From positions 62,001-126,000 of the forward strand of contig JAQTUE010000011.1 of NCBI GenBank assembly GCA_028710415.1: DNA of 64,000 nt, given 5' to 3'. The position numbers were made by a program, and so were the translations under genes. The stretch is from Paludibacter sp. (GTDB taxonomy: Bacteria > Bacteroidota > Bacteroidia > Bacteroidales > Paludibacteraceae). Below are positions 44,987-54,810 of this stretch, piece by piece; position 1 is the first letter of the stretch; each line of letters begins with the position of its first letter. The notes under the pieces were generated by a model. It was not told the origin of the DNA, ran no database searches, and worked only from the letters and a program-made list of their open reading frames with translations.

Positions 44987-45346
44987 TTGGTTGACTGAGT
45001 TGACTAAGTTGATTAAGTTAATTGGTTAATTAAGTTGATTAGGTTTATTAGGTTAACTGGTTGTTAAAGTTGATTAGGTTTATTAGGTTAACTGGTTAAT
45101 TAAGTTGCTGGTTAATTAAGTCAATTGGATGAAGAAGTCCTTTTTGCAGTTTTACCAGTAAGCAAATAAACCAGTAAGCTAATAAACCTAATCAACTTAC
45201 TCAACTTACTCAACTTAATCAACTTAATTAACCAATTAACCAATTAACTTAATCAACTTACTCAACTTACTCAACTTAATTAACCAATTAACCAATAAAC
45301 TTAATCAACTTAGTCAACTTAATTAACCAATCAACAAATCAACCAA
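44987..45346. repeat. Large mirrored GTTGATTAA-type array
   Basis: The forward arm (TTGATTAAG, TTAATTGGTT, TTGATTAGG) runs about 44988-45130. A unique spacer with AAGTCCTTTTTGCAGTTTTACC follows, then an inverted arm (TTAATCAAC, TTACTCAAC, TTAACCAAT) from 45165 to 45346, ending next to the DUF438 start codon. Confidence 0.9.
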
Positions 45347-45350
45347 CACA

Positions 45351-46586
45351 ATGAGCGAACTAATTAATAATTCACAAATCAGAAAAGAAAAGCTGAAAGA
45401 ACTTATTCTGAAGTTACATCATGGAGAATCGCAGGAATTGGTACGTAACGAGCTTTTGCTGTCCCTGAGCCAGATTCCTTACGGTGAAGTAGTAGAAGTA
45501 GAGCAGGAGCTGATTAGCGAGGGGCTTCCCGAAGCTGAAATTCTTGATCTGTGTGATGCACATTCGGCAGTGCTCGAAGGACATGTCGATTTGTCAGCCC
45601 TGAAAGTAGTAACCGAAGGCCATCCGGTAGATGTCTTTCGTAAAGAAAATGCTGAAATACGGAAAGTGGCACATGAAATCTTTGAAGTTATTTCAGGGAT
45701 TAACCAGGCAACCGGGGAAAACGTTGAAGGCATGATCATGAAATTAAGAGGTTTATTCAATAACCTGTATGATGTGGATAAGCACTATCAACGTAAAGAA
45801 TACCTGCTCTTCCCATACCTGGAGAAATTAGGCATAACAGGACCCCCAAAGGTTATGTGGGGCAAGCATGACGAAATTCGTGAACTCATCAAAGGCAGTA
45901 TCGAAATATTGCTAATGCAGGACATTACCAAAGATGAACTGTTGGCAAGTGCTGATATTATTCTAAAGCCAGCTGCCCGCAATGCAGACGAAATGATTAC
46001 AAAAGAAGAAGAAATCCTGCTTCCCATGTCTTTGGATAACCTGACTGAAGAGGATTGGTATGAGATTCACAAGCAATCCCTTGAAATCGGTTATTGCCTG
46101 TACGATCCTAAAGTAGAATGGCAACCTGAATGGGCTGAGAAACTGTCAATCAACGAGTCGCAAAAGAATGGCAGCAATATCCAACTGCCATCAGGAAGTT
46201 TCTCTGCAGAGGAATTAATGGCCATATTGAATACGTTGCCAATTGACATGACCTTTGTGGATAAGGATGACAAGGTTAAGTATTTCTCCCAGGGTGCAGA
46301 ACGTATATTCCAACGTAACCGTGCCATTCTAAACCGGGATGTCCGCCATTGCCATCCACCTGCAAGTGCGCATATTGTTGATAAAATCCTGGATGATTTT
46401 AAGAGTGGACGTCAGGAAAGTGCTCCATTCTGGATCAATATGGGTGGCAAAATGATTCATATTGAGTATTTCGCCCTTCGCAATGATAACGGGGAATACC
46501 TGGGTACACTCGAAGTCTCTCAAAATATCGCCCCATACCGGGAGCTGGAAGGTGAACAACGTATTCTCTCCTACAAATCTATTTAA
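45351..46586 (+). CDS. DUF438 / hemerythrin-like / PAS-domain protein
   Basis: 411 residues. DUF438 at about 10-75 (ELILKLHHGESQ). An HHE hemerythrin-like helical bundle at about 95-230, with candidate Fe ligands in KVAHEIFEV, DKHYQRKEYLLFPYLE, WGKHDEI and TKEEEILLPM. A PAS domain near 300-400 (DMTFVDKDDKVKYFSQGAERIFQR, RDVRHCHPP). Such proteins are common in NO/redox-stress regulons; the di-iron or heme centre probably senses or binds a small molecule. It follows the ferredoxin gene and precedes the DUF1858 gene by 13 bp. Confidence 0.9.
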   Translation: MSELINNSQIRKEKLKELILKLHHGESQELVRNELLLSLSQIPYGEVVEVEQELISEGLPEAEILDLCDAHSAVLEGHVDLSALKVVTEGHPVDVFRKENAEIRKVAHEIFEVISGINQATGENVEGMIMKLRGLFNNLYDVDKHYQRKEYLLFPYLEKLGITGPPKVMWGKHDEIRELIKGSIEILLMQDITKDELLASADIILKPAARNADEMITKEEEILLPMSLDNLTEEDWYEIHKQSLEIGYCLYDPKVEWQPEWAEKLSINESQKNGSNIQLPSGSFSAEELMAILNTLPIDMTFVDKDDKVKYFSQGAERIFQRNRAILNRDVRHCHPPASAHIVDKILDDFKSGRQESAPFWINMGGKMIHIEYFALRNDNGEYLGTLEVSQNIAPYRELEGEQRILSYKSI

Positions 46587-46599
46587 ATAATTTGATACC

Positions 46600-47121
46600 A
46601 TGATCAATAATAATTTAATTATCACCCCAAAAACCAAAGTATTGGACCTGATTGATACGTATCCTGAGCTTGAAGACCTGTTGTTGGCATATGTGCCTGC
46701 ATTTGAGAAACTGAAGAATCCACTGCTCCGGCGTACCGTTGCAAAAGTGGCTACCTTACAGCAGGCTGCTATCATAGGCAATGTGGATATCAGTAATTTA
46801 ATCAATGTGTTACGAAATGAAATAGGACAAGATACGACAATGGAAACAGCAGAAAACCAACAATACAACTATACAAAACCTGAATGGTTTAACGAATCGA
46901 ATGTAACGGTACAGTTCGATGTCAGGGAAATGCTCTCGAAGGGTGAACATCCGGTCAATCAGGTATTGGCCGATCTCAAGGCACTTCCTGAAGGTCAGAT
47001 CTATCACATGATTGCTCCGTTCCTGCCCGTTCCTTTAATTGATAAAGCCACAGGATTGAATTTTGCACATTGGATTGACCAGAAAGAGGATAACCTGTTC
47101 AATATCTATTTTTCGAAATAA
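46600..47121 (+). CDS. DUF1858 plus DUF2249 protein
   Basis: 173 residues. The N-terminal DUF1858 (LIITPKTKVLDLIDTYPELEDLLLAYVPAFEKL, residues 5-37) is joined to a C-terminal DUF2249 (FDVREMLSKGEHPVNQVLADLKALPEGQIYHMIAPF, near 105-140), a TusA/SirA-like fold. DUF1858/DUF2249 proteins are recurrent in nitric-oxide and anaerobic-respiration loci. Separated from the DUF438 gene by 13 bp, so co-transcribed. Confidence 0.88.
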   Translation: MINNNLIITPKTKVLDLIDTYPELEDLLLAYVPAFEKLKNPLLRRTVAKVATLQQAAIIGNVDISNLINVLRNEIGQDTTMETAENQQYNYTKPEWFNESNVTVQFDVREMLSKGEHPVNQVLADLKALPEGQIYHMIAPFLPVPLIDKATGLNFAHWIDQKEDNLFNIYFSK

Positions 47122-47189
47122 CGGAGTTCTTGCCTTCATGCTGAATTAAGTAGGTGGAATAAATTAATGTCATATTTTTTAATCACATA

Positions 47190-47500
47190 GTTCCACATAG
47201 CCAAAACACATAGAAACACATAGTTTAATACTAAAAAAGAACATAGAAAACATAGTTCCAATTTGAGCATTAACACTTTTAAATTTTACAGATACAATTC
47301 TATGTGTTTCTATGTCTTCGATTTATAAAAAAAAATCAGATCACAGTAATTACAACTAAGTACATGCTCGAAATTAGTTTATACTTTGATAATGCATTAA
47401 GTTGTTGTATTTCAAATAGTAAACGTAAAACAATAATATAAACTAATTAGCGTGTAGTACTTATGTGGTACTATGTGAACCTATGTGATAAAATTGAATT
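47190..47500. repeat. CATAG-word repeats with inverted arm
   Basis: ACACATAGAAACACATAG and AACATAGAAAACATAG are followed by inverted CTATGTGTTTCTATGTC (47281-47320 region) and later CTATGTGAACCTATGTG. A fourth word family with the same direct-then-inverted layout. The rest of the 47122-47635 gap shows no gene. Confidence 0.75.
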
Positions 47501-47635
47501 CTTTATGAGTGCATGAACCAATGTGAAATACGACATTTAATTTGTCCTAATACTTAAATCAAGAAGGGTCATTAAAACATATTTAAATTCTCTATTGTCT
47601 GTTGACCCGGCAATTTACTCAAAAATTAAAAACTT

Positions 47636-48847
47636 ATGTCTGAATTTACGAATACTTCGGATCTCAGGTCTGTTGAACTGGCAGATTATATGCTGGGCCT
47701 GTTAAAAGGTGGAAATGGGTTGGAATTAATCGAGAAACATGCCATTAAAACCAGTAAATTCATTCCGCATGATATCATTAATGCATTTGATATCCTGATG
47801 GAGAAAAATATCCCGGTTGATGATTTGAAATACGTATCCAACAAGCTCATTAATATACTTTTTCATACGATTCTTGAATATCCGGCTTTAACTCCTCCGG
47901 AGAACAGTATCCTGAGCCTGTTGACAACAGACAATGCCATTGCACTTCAAAAACTGAAAGATTCACGTGAGTTAATCAAGGCTATCAATAAAAAAGTTGA
48001 TTCCTCTTTGTTGGTTGAACTGGCTGAACGCTTTGTTGATATTGAAAAATTCATGTTGCATTACACGGTTATTGAAAATGTTGTTTTCCCATTCATGGAA
48101 TCCGGCATGAAACACCACCAATGTGTAAAAATCATGTGGTCGTTCCATGATGACATTCGCAGGAATTTATCCAGAATGATCAGCTTGTTGAAAGCCGGTA
48201 CGTTCGACCTGAAGGAATTTAATACCTTAAGCGGGTTGCTGTTTTTCAATATCAACACGATCATTTTAAGGGAGGAGAAGATTATATTCCCTATCCTGCT
48301 GGAAACATTATCAGTGGAAATCATGCAGGATATGTTGTTGCAAACACAGGAAATAGGCTTGCCATTTGCAACAATCACTTTGCCGGTTGCAACAGTAACA
48401 AATAACGGAAAACCATCTGCAACTACTGTATTTGCCGAAGGTGACCTGGTCCACCTTCCAACAGGGGTATTAACGGTCGAACAGTTCAATATGATTTTCA
48501 ATTTTCTGCCCGTTGATATTACCTATGTGGATGAGAATGATACCGTAAAGTTTTATTCCAATCCGCCTCACCGGATCTTCCCACGGACACCGGCCATTAT
48601 CGGACGAAAGGTTCAAAACTGCCATCCCCCTGAAAGTGTGGATGTGGTCAACCGGATCATCGCTTCCTTTAAATCAGGTGAAAAAAGCGTTGCCTCATTC
48701 TGGTTTCACATGGGTCCGAGGTTTATTCTGATCCAGTATTATGCACTTCGCGATCCAAACCTGGACTATAGGGGTGTTCTGGAAGTATCCCAGGAGATCT
48801 CCGGGATTCAACAGATTGAGGGCGAAAGGAAACTGCTGGATTGGTAG
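47636..48847 (+). CDS. Second DUF438-like / HHE / PAS protein
   Basis: 403 residues, a diverged paralogue of the 45351 gene: N-terminal helical region (SVELADYMLGLLKGGNGLELIEKH), HHE-like bundle near 120-230 (EKFMLHYTVIENVVFPFM, WSFHDDIRR, REEKIIFPIL) and C-terminal PAS (DITYVDENDTVKFYS, RKVQNCHPPESVDVVN). Some hemerythrin-type ligands are kept, others differ. Next to hcp (78 bp), so part of the nitrosative-stress locus. Confidence 0.85.
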   Translation: MSEFTNTSDLRSVELADYMLGLLKGGNGLELIEKHAIKTSKFIPHDIINAFDILMEKNIPVDDLKYVSNKLINILFHTILEYPALTPPENSILSLLTTDNAIALQKLKDSRELIKAINKKVDSSLLVELAERFVDIEKFMLHYTVIENVVFPFMESGMKHHQCVKIMWSFHDDIRRNLSRMISLLKAGTFDLKEFNTLSGLLFFNINTIILREEKIIFPILLETLSVEIMQDMLLQTQEIGLPFATITLPVATVTNNGKPSATTVFAEGDLVHLPTGVLTVEQFNMIFNFLPVDITYVDENDTVKFYSNPPHRIFPRTPAIIGRKVQNCHPPESVDVVNRIIASFKSGEKSVASFWFHMGPRFILIQYYALRDPNLDYRGVLEVSQEISGIQQIEGERKLLDW

Positions 48848-48924
48848 AAGTCCGAATTTAAATAAAAACAAATAAATCAATTACAATAAATTAGGTCAAT
48901 TAGTTACATTTAAAAATTAAGAAT

Positions 48925-50568
48925 ATGAATATGTTTTGTTATCAATGTCAGGAAGCATCCAAAGGGTTGGGGTGCGAGGTTAAGGGAGTTTGCGGAAAAA
49001 CTCCCGAAGTATCAGCTTTACAGGATTTGCTTATTTATCAGATTAAAGGGTTGTCGCACTATACAACGGCGTTACGCGCACTAAACATAGAAAATGATAC
49101 TGCCAACCGTTTTATTACCGAAAGTCTCTTTATGACCATTACAAACGCGAATTTCGACCATTCCCGATTCGTATTACGAATCCGTGAAGGTTTTAAACTC
49201 CGTTCCCAACTTAAAGCAGCATTACATGAAAAGAATGTTGTCCTTCCACAAACCGAATTACTCACCTGGTCGGCCATTACTGCCGGAGAAATGGAGGAAA
49301 TAGCCGAATACGTCGGTGTTCTTGCCACTGAAAATGAAGATGTACGTTCCCTGCGCGAATTAGTGATCTATGGCCTCAAGGGAATGGCTGCCTACCTGGA
49401 ACATGCTTCCAACCTCGGATACTTCGATACTGAAATACATGCCTTTACCCAACGGGCATTGGTAGCTACCACTGATGACAGCCTTACAGCAGATGAACTG
49501 ACCGCCCTGGTCCTCGAAACAGGCAAAATGGGGGTACAGGTCATGGCATTGCTGGATAAAGCCAACACCACGTCGTACGGCAACCCGGAGATTACCAAAG
49601 TAAACCTGGGCGTTCGCAAGAATCCGGGTATCCTGATCAGCGGCCACGACCTGAAAGACATGGAGGAATTGCTCAAACAAACAGAAGGTACAGGCGTTGA
49701 CGTGTATACGCACAGCGAGATGCTTCCGGCCAATTATTACCCAGCCTTCAAGAAATACTCCCATTTCGTAGGGAATTACGGTGGTGCCTGGTGGAGTCAG
49801 GTGACTGATTTCGAAACATTCAACGGGGTGGTCCTGTTTACTACCAATTGCATTGTCCCACCACGTAAAACTGCAACTTATGTCGATCGTGTTTATACAA
49901 CAGGAGCTTCCGGATTCCCCGGCTTCAAACACATTGCAGAAGGGGAGGGGAAACCAAAGGATTTCTCAGGCCTGATACAACATGCCCAATCATTTGCTTC
50001 CCCAACAGAAATTGAAACCGGTGAAATTGTTGGTGGATTTGCCCATGCCCAGGTATTTGCGCTGGCTGATAAGATTGTTGATGCCGTTAAATCGGGTGCT
50101 ATTCGTAAGTTCTTTGTAATGGCAGGATGTGATGGACGCATGAAAGGACGTAGCTATTACACTGATTTTGCTACTAAACTGCCGAAAGATACCGTTATCC
50201 TGACAGCAGGTTGTGCCAAATACCGTTACAACAAGTTGCCATTGGGTGATATCGGTGGCATTCCACGTGTGCTGGATGCAGGTCAGTGCAACGACAGTTT
50301 TTCACTGGTCATGATTGCCTTAAAATTAAAAGAAGTGTTTGAACTCAATGATATCAATGAGTTGCCAATTGCCTATAACATCGCCTGGTACGAACAAAAA
50401 GCAGTGATTGTACTGTTGGCATTGCTTTCATTGGGTGTAAAGAACATTCATTTAGGGCCAACATTGCCGGCTTTCCTATCGCCAAATGTCGCCAAAGTAC
50501 TGGTTGATAACTTCGGAATAGCACCAATCGGAAGTGTGGATGAAGATATGAAATTGTTTCTGAACTAA
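48925..50568 (+). CDS. hcp: Hybrid cluster protein (hydroxylamine reductase)
   Basis: 547-residue class I-type Hcp with the N-terminal [4Fe-4S] Cys set C5, C8, C17 and C23 ([13 protein letters not shown]). Hybrid-cluster ligands lie further on: a His/Glu near [10 protein letters not shown], Cys in [17 protein letters not shown] and [18 protein letters not shown]. Hcp reduces NO to N2O under anaerobic nitrosative stress and reduces hydroxylamine in vitro. Upstream DNA has only a weak GTTACA half-site of the operator seen at 43491. The last 225 bp and about 200 bp downstream are duplicated near 54.6-55.0 kb. Confidence 0.97.
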   Translation: MNMFCYQCQEASKGLGCEVKGVCGKTPEVSALQDLLIYQIKGLSHYTTALRALNIENDTANRFITESLFMTITNANFDHSRFVLRIREGFKLRSQLKAALHEKNVVLPQTELLTWSAITAGEMEEIAEYVGVLATENEDVRSLRELVIYGLKGMAAYLEHASNLGYFDTEIHAFTQRALVATTDDSLTADELTALVLETGKMGVQVMALLDKANTTSYGNPEITKVNLGVRKNPGILISGHDLKDMEELLKQTEGTGVDVYTHSEMLPANYYPAFKKYSHFVGNYGGAWWSQVTDFETFNGVVLFTTNCIVPPRKTATYVDRVYTTGASGFPGFKHIAEGEGKPKDFSGLIQHAQSFASPTEIETGEIVGGFAHAQVFALADKIVDAVKSGAIRKFFVMAGCDGRMKGRSYYTDFATKLPKDTVILTAGCAKYRYNKLPLGDIGGIPRVLDAGQCNDSFSLVMIALKLKEVFELNDINELPIAYNIAWYEQKAVIVLLALLSLGVKNIHLGPTLPAFLSPNVAKVLVDNFGIAPIGSVDEDMKLFLN

Positions 50569-50576
50569 TACTTTAT

Positions 50577-50609
50577 AACTTTTCCAAAGTTTGGAACTTT
50601 GGAAAAGTT
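50577..50609. repeat. AACTTTTCCAAAGTT palindrome, copy 1
   Basis: AACTTTTCCAAAGTT-TGG-AACTTTGGAAAAGTT, a perfect 15-bp stem directly after hcp. Other copies are at 54822-54855 and 62443-62473. No T-run follows, so a dispersed repeat rather than a plain terminator. Confidence 0.85.
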
Positions 50610-50625
50610 AAGGCACTGATAATTA

Positions 50626-50663
50626 AAAAAACAGCATTCAATGTTTATCTTGAATGCTGTTTT
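50626..50663 (+). terminator. Terminator after hcp
   Basis: AAACAGCATTCAA pairs with TTGAATGCTGTTT, with flanking A and T tracts. Duplicated at about 54866-54904. Confidence 0.85.
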
Positions 50664-50970
50664 TGTTTGCAGTAAAGGTCTCCACTTCGCTGAGAACCTG
50701 AACTATCCGGTACGTTCGTATAAAAAATCTTACCTGGACGAAATAAGGTTTTTCCATAGATACATTTTTCTTCTTAATGCCCGCTGAAAAGAAAAAAGAA
50801 TGACCTTTTTACACCCTTGCTGCCGCAGGATTACATCGTGTGGTGGATTTAAAATGCCATTTCTATTATCTCAAGCGATACTATCGCACGTGAGCGCTGG
50901 CATTATTGTTGATAAAATTATAAAACGTTACGATCACGTTTTGCGGTTGGATACAAAAACAAGCACCAGG

Positions 50971-51819
50971 CTAAATATATTTAATAGCCTCTTTCACCGT
51001 CATTTTTTCATTGATGTTTCTGGTCTTTGCCAGTTGGTTACAAACAGTGATAATGCCATTATCAAGTACGTCCTGCCCGTTAAAAATCTCAGCACTCATG
51101 CAGTCAACTGTGCATGCAAGGATTCCGGCATCATTTAAAGAGTCAAGACTTTTTATACCTGCGTTGTTTTTACCGATTCCGGCATCATTAAAAAACACGG
51201 CTTTAACACGATGTTTCTGTGCATAATGCCCTGCACTTACACCACCATGTGATCCACACACAACAATATCTCCTGAATTATTCCCGTTTAAGAAAGTTAT
51301 ACTATCGGTTACTGTAATGCTCACTCCATCAATTTGAGTTTGGGTTTGTTTTTTCAGGTCAACTTTGCTACTATTTTCTTTCTCTTCATTCATAAGAGAT
51401 TCAGAATTCTTACTTTTTTGACCCGAAGAAGAGAGATCAATCAGATTGATTATTCTGGCAACGGCTTCTTGCACTGAATCACCGGTTTGGATTCCGAGTT
51501 CTTCTGCCTGAGTATTGGTGTGACTTATAATTCCGTTTTCCCAGGTATATCGGGCAACACCAATTTCAGCGCTATTGTGATCAACAGCACAGGCCAGAAT
51601 ATTCTCAGCCTCATAATGTGCGAGACCACTGATACCTGCCTGATTTTTGCCTATACCGGCATTGTTGAGAAAAACAGCTTTAACACGACAGTTTTTTACC
51701 TTTCTGGCAAAAGTCCCATTGTCACCGCAATGTGATGCGCACACAAGAATCGGACTTGTATTGTCAGCTTGTAAATCACCTAAACTATCCAGGAGTATTA
51801 CACCTACAGGTAATTCCAT
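50971..51819 (-). CDS. Tandem-duplicated alpha/beta protein of the iorAB operon, unknown function
   Basis: 282 residues made of two homologous halves joined by a Ser/Lys-rich linker (about 130-160). Half one: ILVCASHCGD, VKAVFLNNAGIGKNQAGISGL, ILACAVDHNSAEIG. Half two: IVVCGSHGGVSAG, VKAVFFNDAGIGKNNAGIKSL, ILACTVDCMSAEI. I cannot name the family. The repeated SHxG, N(D/N)AGIGK and AVDxxSAEI motifs suggest paired ligand or active sites. It lies 99 bp after iorB on the same strand, so probably co-transcribed. Confidence 0.7.
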   Translation of the reverse strand: MELPVGVILLDSLGDLQADNTSPILVCASHCGDNGTFARKVKNCRVKAVFLNNAGIGKNQAGISGLAHYEAENILACAVDHNSAEIGVARYTWENGIISHTNTQAEELGIQTGDSVQEAVARIINLIDLSSSGQKSKNSESLMNEEKENSSKVDLKKQTQTQIDGVSITVTDSITFLNGNNSGDIVVCGSHGGVSAGHYAQKHRVKAVFFNDAGIGKNNAGIKSLDSLNDAGILACTVDCMSAEIFNGQDVLDNGIITVCNQLAKTRNINEKMTVKEAIKYI

Positions 51820-51838
51820 TTTGTTTCCTTTTTATACT

Positions 51839-51947
51839 TACCCCCTAACCCCCTAAAGGGGGAATAAGAAGGTTTTATGAATTTTTGTAAAACGAGAACA
51901 ATCTCTTATACGAACTCTTTACTCCCCTTTAGGGGTTGGGGGTTTAG
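51839..51947. repeat. Inverted pair of CCCCCTAACCCCCTAAAGGGGGAA repeats
   Basis: CCCCC-TAAA-GGGGG (51849-51862) and CCCC-TTTA-GGGG (51924-51935) are facing copies of one G/C-rich word. The right copy overlaps the 3' end of iorB and encodes its last residues. Confidence 0.85.
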
Positions 51948-52539
51948 CGCGGGCAATCGATATTCCCCTTTCGTATGCTTTTATATTTCCTTCAACAAAT
52001 TTTTCAGGAACGTTTTCTTTTACTATCAGAATCATCTCGTCATGCGAATAGCCTCTAAACTCAGCATAGATGGCAAGCATGACAATATTCATCATTTTGC
52101 TGATATCAAAATCCTGACTCTTATTCTCATCGGGATCAATAATAAATGTCTTCTTTCCCGATCTCTTTATCAGCTCTGTTTTAGATTCAGGCATATCTTT
52201 TTCCAGTCGGGTGTTTACGCTGGAAGTGGTTAACTCAAAGGTGCTTGAGAAAACGAAGCCATCGTCTTTCAGGCAATGCAAATACCGGAGTGTTTCGGTT
52301 TGTTCAAAAGACAACAGGTAATCCACATCACCTGCTTTGATAAAAGGAGATAACACCGGTTTGTTTGAATACCGGAAATGACTTTCGACACCTCCACCAC
52401 GTTGTCCTAATCCAATTACGTCTGATATTTTTAACTCGTAACCAAGTTTCATGTAATACTTGCTTAAGAGGTTGCTGAAAAGGAGAATTCCTTGTCCTCC
52501 CACACCAGCTATGATAATATTTTTTCCTGTGTCCTGCAT
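51919..52539 (-). CDS. iorB: Indolepyruvate oxidoreductase subunit beta
   Basis: 206-residue gamma-type pyruvate/ketoisovalerate oxidoreductase domain: NIIIAGVGGQGILLFSNLLSKYY at the start, VIGLGQRGGGVESHFRYS near 45 and LLSFEQTETLRYL near 82. With IorA it oxidatively decarboxylates aryl-pyruvates to aryl-acetyl-CoA with ferredoxin, in aromatic amino acid fermentation. It starts 4 bp after iorA. The C-terminal tail RAKPPTPKGE is encoded by a G/C-rich intergenic repeat. Confidence 0.93.
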   Translation of the reverse strand: MQDTGKNIIIAGVGGQGILLFSNLLSKYYMKLGYELKISDVIGLGQRGGGVESHFRYSNKPVLSPFIKAGDVDYLLSFEQTETLRYLHCLKDDGFVFSSTFELTTSSVNTRLEKDMPESKTELIKRSGKKTFIIDPDENKSQDFDISKMMNIVMLAIYAEFRGYSHDEMILIVKENVPEKFVEGNIKAYERGISIARAKPPTPKGE

Positions 52540-52543
52540 TTTT

Positions 52544-54349
52544 TTATGATTTTATGGCTTCAAACTGACATGCTGTAGAACATAATCCACAGCCCACACA
52601 AAGATCTTCGTTAATAACTATTTCAACTTTACCGTTTTTTGTTTTTTTACTCTCGATAGCTAAACATCCGATATTGATACACTTCCTACATTGCGTACAG
52701 AGATCCTGATCAATAGAATAAGCGTCACCTTTAGGCAGCTTAAATCTCGTTACACACGGTTTTTGTACAATAACTACCGAATTAGTATCTGCATTTACTG
52801 CATTCAGAATCGCTTTTTCCAGTTTTTCAAATTCGTATGCATCTACGGTTACAATATCTTTTACACCAATGGCTTCGCATACTTTGGCAATTTCCAGTTT
52901 ATTTTCCGGTTTGTAATTAAACCCAAACTCACTGGAGGCCACATGCTGTCCGCCGGTCATTGCCAGACAGCTATTGTCGACAATAATCGTGGTTGACTGA
53001 CTGTCGTTGAAAATCAGATTCATCAGCCCATTGATTCCGGTTGCCCAAAATCCACCATCGCCTATCATACCCACAAATTTTTCTTTGTGATCTGTTGCCA
53101 CGTTGAAACCATGGGCCAGCGCAATGCTCGACCCCATGCATTTTTGTAGTTGATAAGCTTCCATATGAGGAAAGCATCCGATTAAACCACAGGTAACATC
53201 GGAAGCTGCCTTGATTTTATGTTTTCGTAGTATTTGTGATATGAAGAGGTGAGAGCAGCCGGCACAACTAACCGGCAACCTGAAAGGAATACCTTCCATA
53301 AGCGTTCTTTTTGGTGCGTCCGGAATGAGTCTTTCCTCAATAATATCCGGAGTAAAACGCATCATATCGGGGAATTTAGGGAATAATTCTTTTCCAATAA
53401 CCGCAATTCCCAGATCCTTGATATTCTTTTCCATAATATCATGACCATCTTCAATCACATAGAGTTTCTCTACGTGTCCGGCCAATTCACGGATCAACTT
53501 TTCCGGAAGCGGCATAACAAGACCCAGTTTTAAAATCGAGGCATCGGGTAAAACTTCTTTTGCGTAAAAGTAAGGAGTGCCTGCAGTAATTATTCCAATC
53601 TTTTTACCATTCAACTCCAGTTTGTTAATGTCGAAGTCATTGCAGTCGCTGGCCAGCTGCTTCATATGTGCCGGAAAATCATTAAAGCATTTGGTCAACT
53701 TTGGATGCTCAGAGCCTTTTGCATTCATCATCATGGTGGTCATGATAACTTTGCTGAAACTTACGGTGTATTTTTTTCTGCATTTTGCTTCGTACATGTA
53801 GTCTTCATCAAAGGCAACTACACTGGTTGTTTTGCATATTACTGATGTAATTTTAAGAATAACCGGAGTACTATATTCTTCGCTAATTTCGAATGCTCTA
53901 ACCATTAAGTCTTTGGCTTCCTGACTGTCACTTGGCTCCAATACCGGGATGTTGAACATATTTCCATAATGACGAACATCATTATAGTCGTCGCCCGCAA
54001 TACGGCCAACATCATCGCCAACTACTAATACCAGACCACCGTTAATCTGACTGCCGGCAGCTCCACCCAAAGCATCCGCTGCCACATGTAAACCCACTGT
54101 TTTCATTACTGCCAGGCTACGATAACCTGCAAAGGAAGCTCCAATGGCTACTTCTAAACCTACTTTCTCATTCGTCGACCATTCACAATAGATGTCAGGG
54201 TATTTTTGTTGGGTATAATCCATTACTTCTGTGGAAGGTGTACCCGGGAAACCGGAAGCAACTTTCACCCCTGCTTCAAAGGCGCCTCTGGCAACTGCTT
54301 CGTTACCATTCATCATTTTCATTGTGGTAAGCTTATTTTCTTTCTTCAT
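52544..54349 (-). CDS. iorA: Indolepyruvate ferredoxin oxidoreductase subunit alpha
   Basis: 601 residues. N-terminal pyrimidine-binding domain (GNEAVARGAFEAGVKVASGFPGTPSTE), central region with DDVGRIAGDDYNDVRHYG, TPP-binding domain with GDGGFWATGINGLMN near 430, and two C-terminal [4Fe-4S] sites (CTQCRKCINIGC and CVGCGLCSTACQ). Catalyses CoA- and ferredoxin-dependent oxidation of indolepyruvate and related 2-oxoacids. First gene of the reverse-strand operon, with a good promoter at 54408-54438. Confidence 0.95.
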   Translation of the reverse strand: MKKENKLTTMKMMNGNEAVARGAFEAGVKVASGFPGTPSTEVMDYTQQKYPDIYCEWSTNEKVGLEVAIGASFAGYRSLAVMKTVGLHVAADALGGAAGSQINGGLVLVVGDDVGRIAGDDYNDVRHYGNMFNIPVLEPSDSQEAKDLMVRAFEISEEYSTPVILKITSVICKTTSVVAFDEDYMYEAKCRKKYTVSFSKVIMTTMMMNAKGSEHPKLTKCFNDFPAHMKQLASDCNDFDINKLELNGKKIGIITAGTPYFYAKEVLPDASILKLGLVMPLPEKLIRELAGHVEKLYVIEDGHDIMEKNIKDLGIAVIGKELFPKFPDMMRFTPDIIEERLIPDAPKRTLMEGIPFRLPVSCAGCSHLFISQILRKHKIKAASDVTCGLIGCFPHMEAYQLQKCMGSSIALAHGFNVATDHKEKFVGMIGDGGFWATGINGLMNLIFNDSQSTTIIVDNSCLAMTGGQHVASSEFGFNYKPENKLEIAKVCEAIGVKDIVTVDAYEFEKLEKAILNAVNADTNSVVIVQKPCVTRFKLPKGDAYSIDQDLCTQCRKCINIGCLAIESKKTKNGKVEIVINEDLCVGCGLCSTACQFEAIKS

Positions 54350-54407
54350 AGTATAAAATGACTCCTCTTATTGTTGCATATTTTTATCATTTTTCTGATA
54401 AATCAGC

Positions 54408-54438
54408 CAAAAATACTGCTTTTTTGTTACATTCCAAA
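54408..54438 (-). promoter_or_regulatory. Promoter of the iorAB operon
   Basis: On the reverse strand TTTG, a 19-nt spacer and TATTTTTG. The spacer contains TGTAACA, equal to one half of the 43491 operator. Predicted start near 54401. Confidence 0.65.
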
Positions 54439-54591
54439 ATCAAAGAGCAATTTAATTGAAGAAATTGTAATATTGTTGTCATAAAATCACGAAGAAAACT
54501 TACAGCAGAGTTTAGGCCAAAGTCGCCACTGTAGCTATAGAAGAGTACACCAAATAGCTTAACTATGTATGAAATATCATCCTGGATAAAC

Positions 54592-54810
54592 GATATCAAT
54601 GAGTTGCCAATTGCCTATAACATTGCCTGGTACGAACAAAAAGCAATAATTGTACTGTTGGCAATACTTTCAGTGGGCGTAAAAAACATTCACCTGGGGC
54701 CAACATTGCCTGCATTCCTGTCACCAAATGTAGCCAAAGTACTGGTTGATAACTTCGGAATCGCACCTATCGGAAGTGTGGGTGAAGATATGAAGTTATT
54801 TTTAAACTAA
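54592..54810 (+). pseudogene. Truncated hcp 3' fragment
   Basis: Codons for the last 73 residues of Hcp ([19 protein letters not shown] to DMKLFLN), with scattered mostly silent differences from hcp at 50350-50568. No upstream part of hcp is present, so it cannot encode a working enzyme. The track ORF extends upstream to an unrelated ATG at 54565. Part of a duplicated block that continues downstream to about 55030. Confidence 0.9.

Noticed and set aside
50800-51138. 112-aa forward ORF opposite the tandem-domain gene
   Set aside because: Shadow of the reverse-strand gene with no recognisable features.
54565-54810. Independent 81-aa gene
   Set aside because: From residue 10 onward it equals the Hcp C-terminus; it is a fragment of a duplication.
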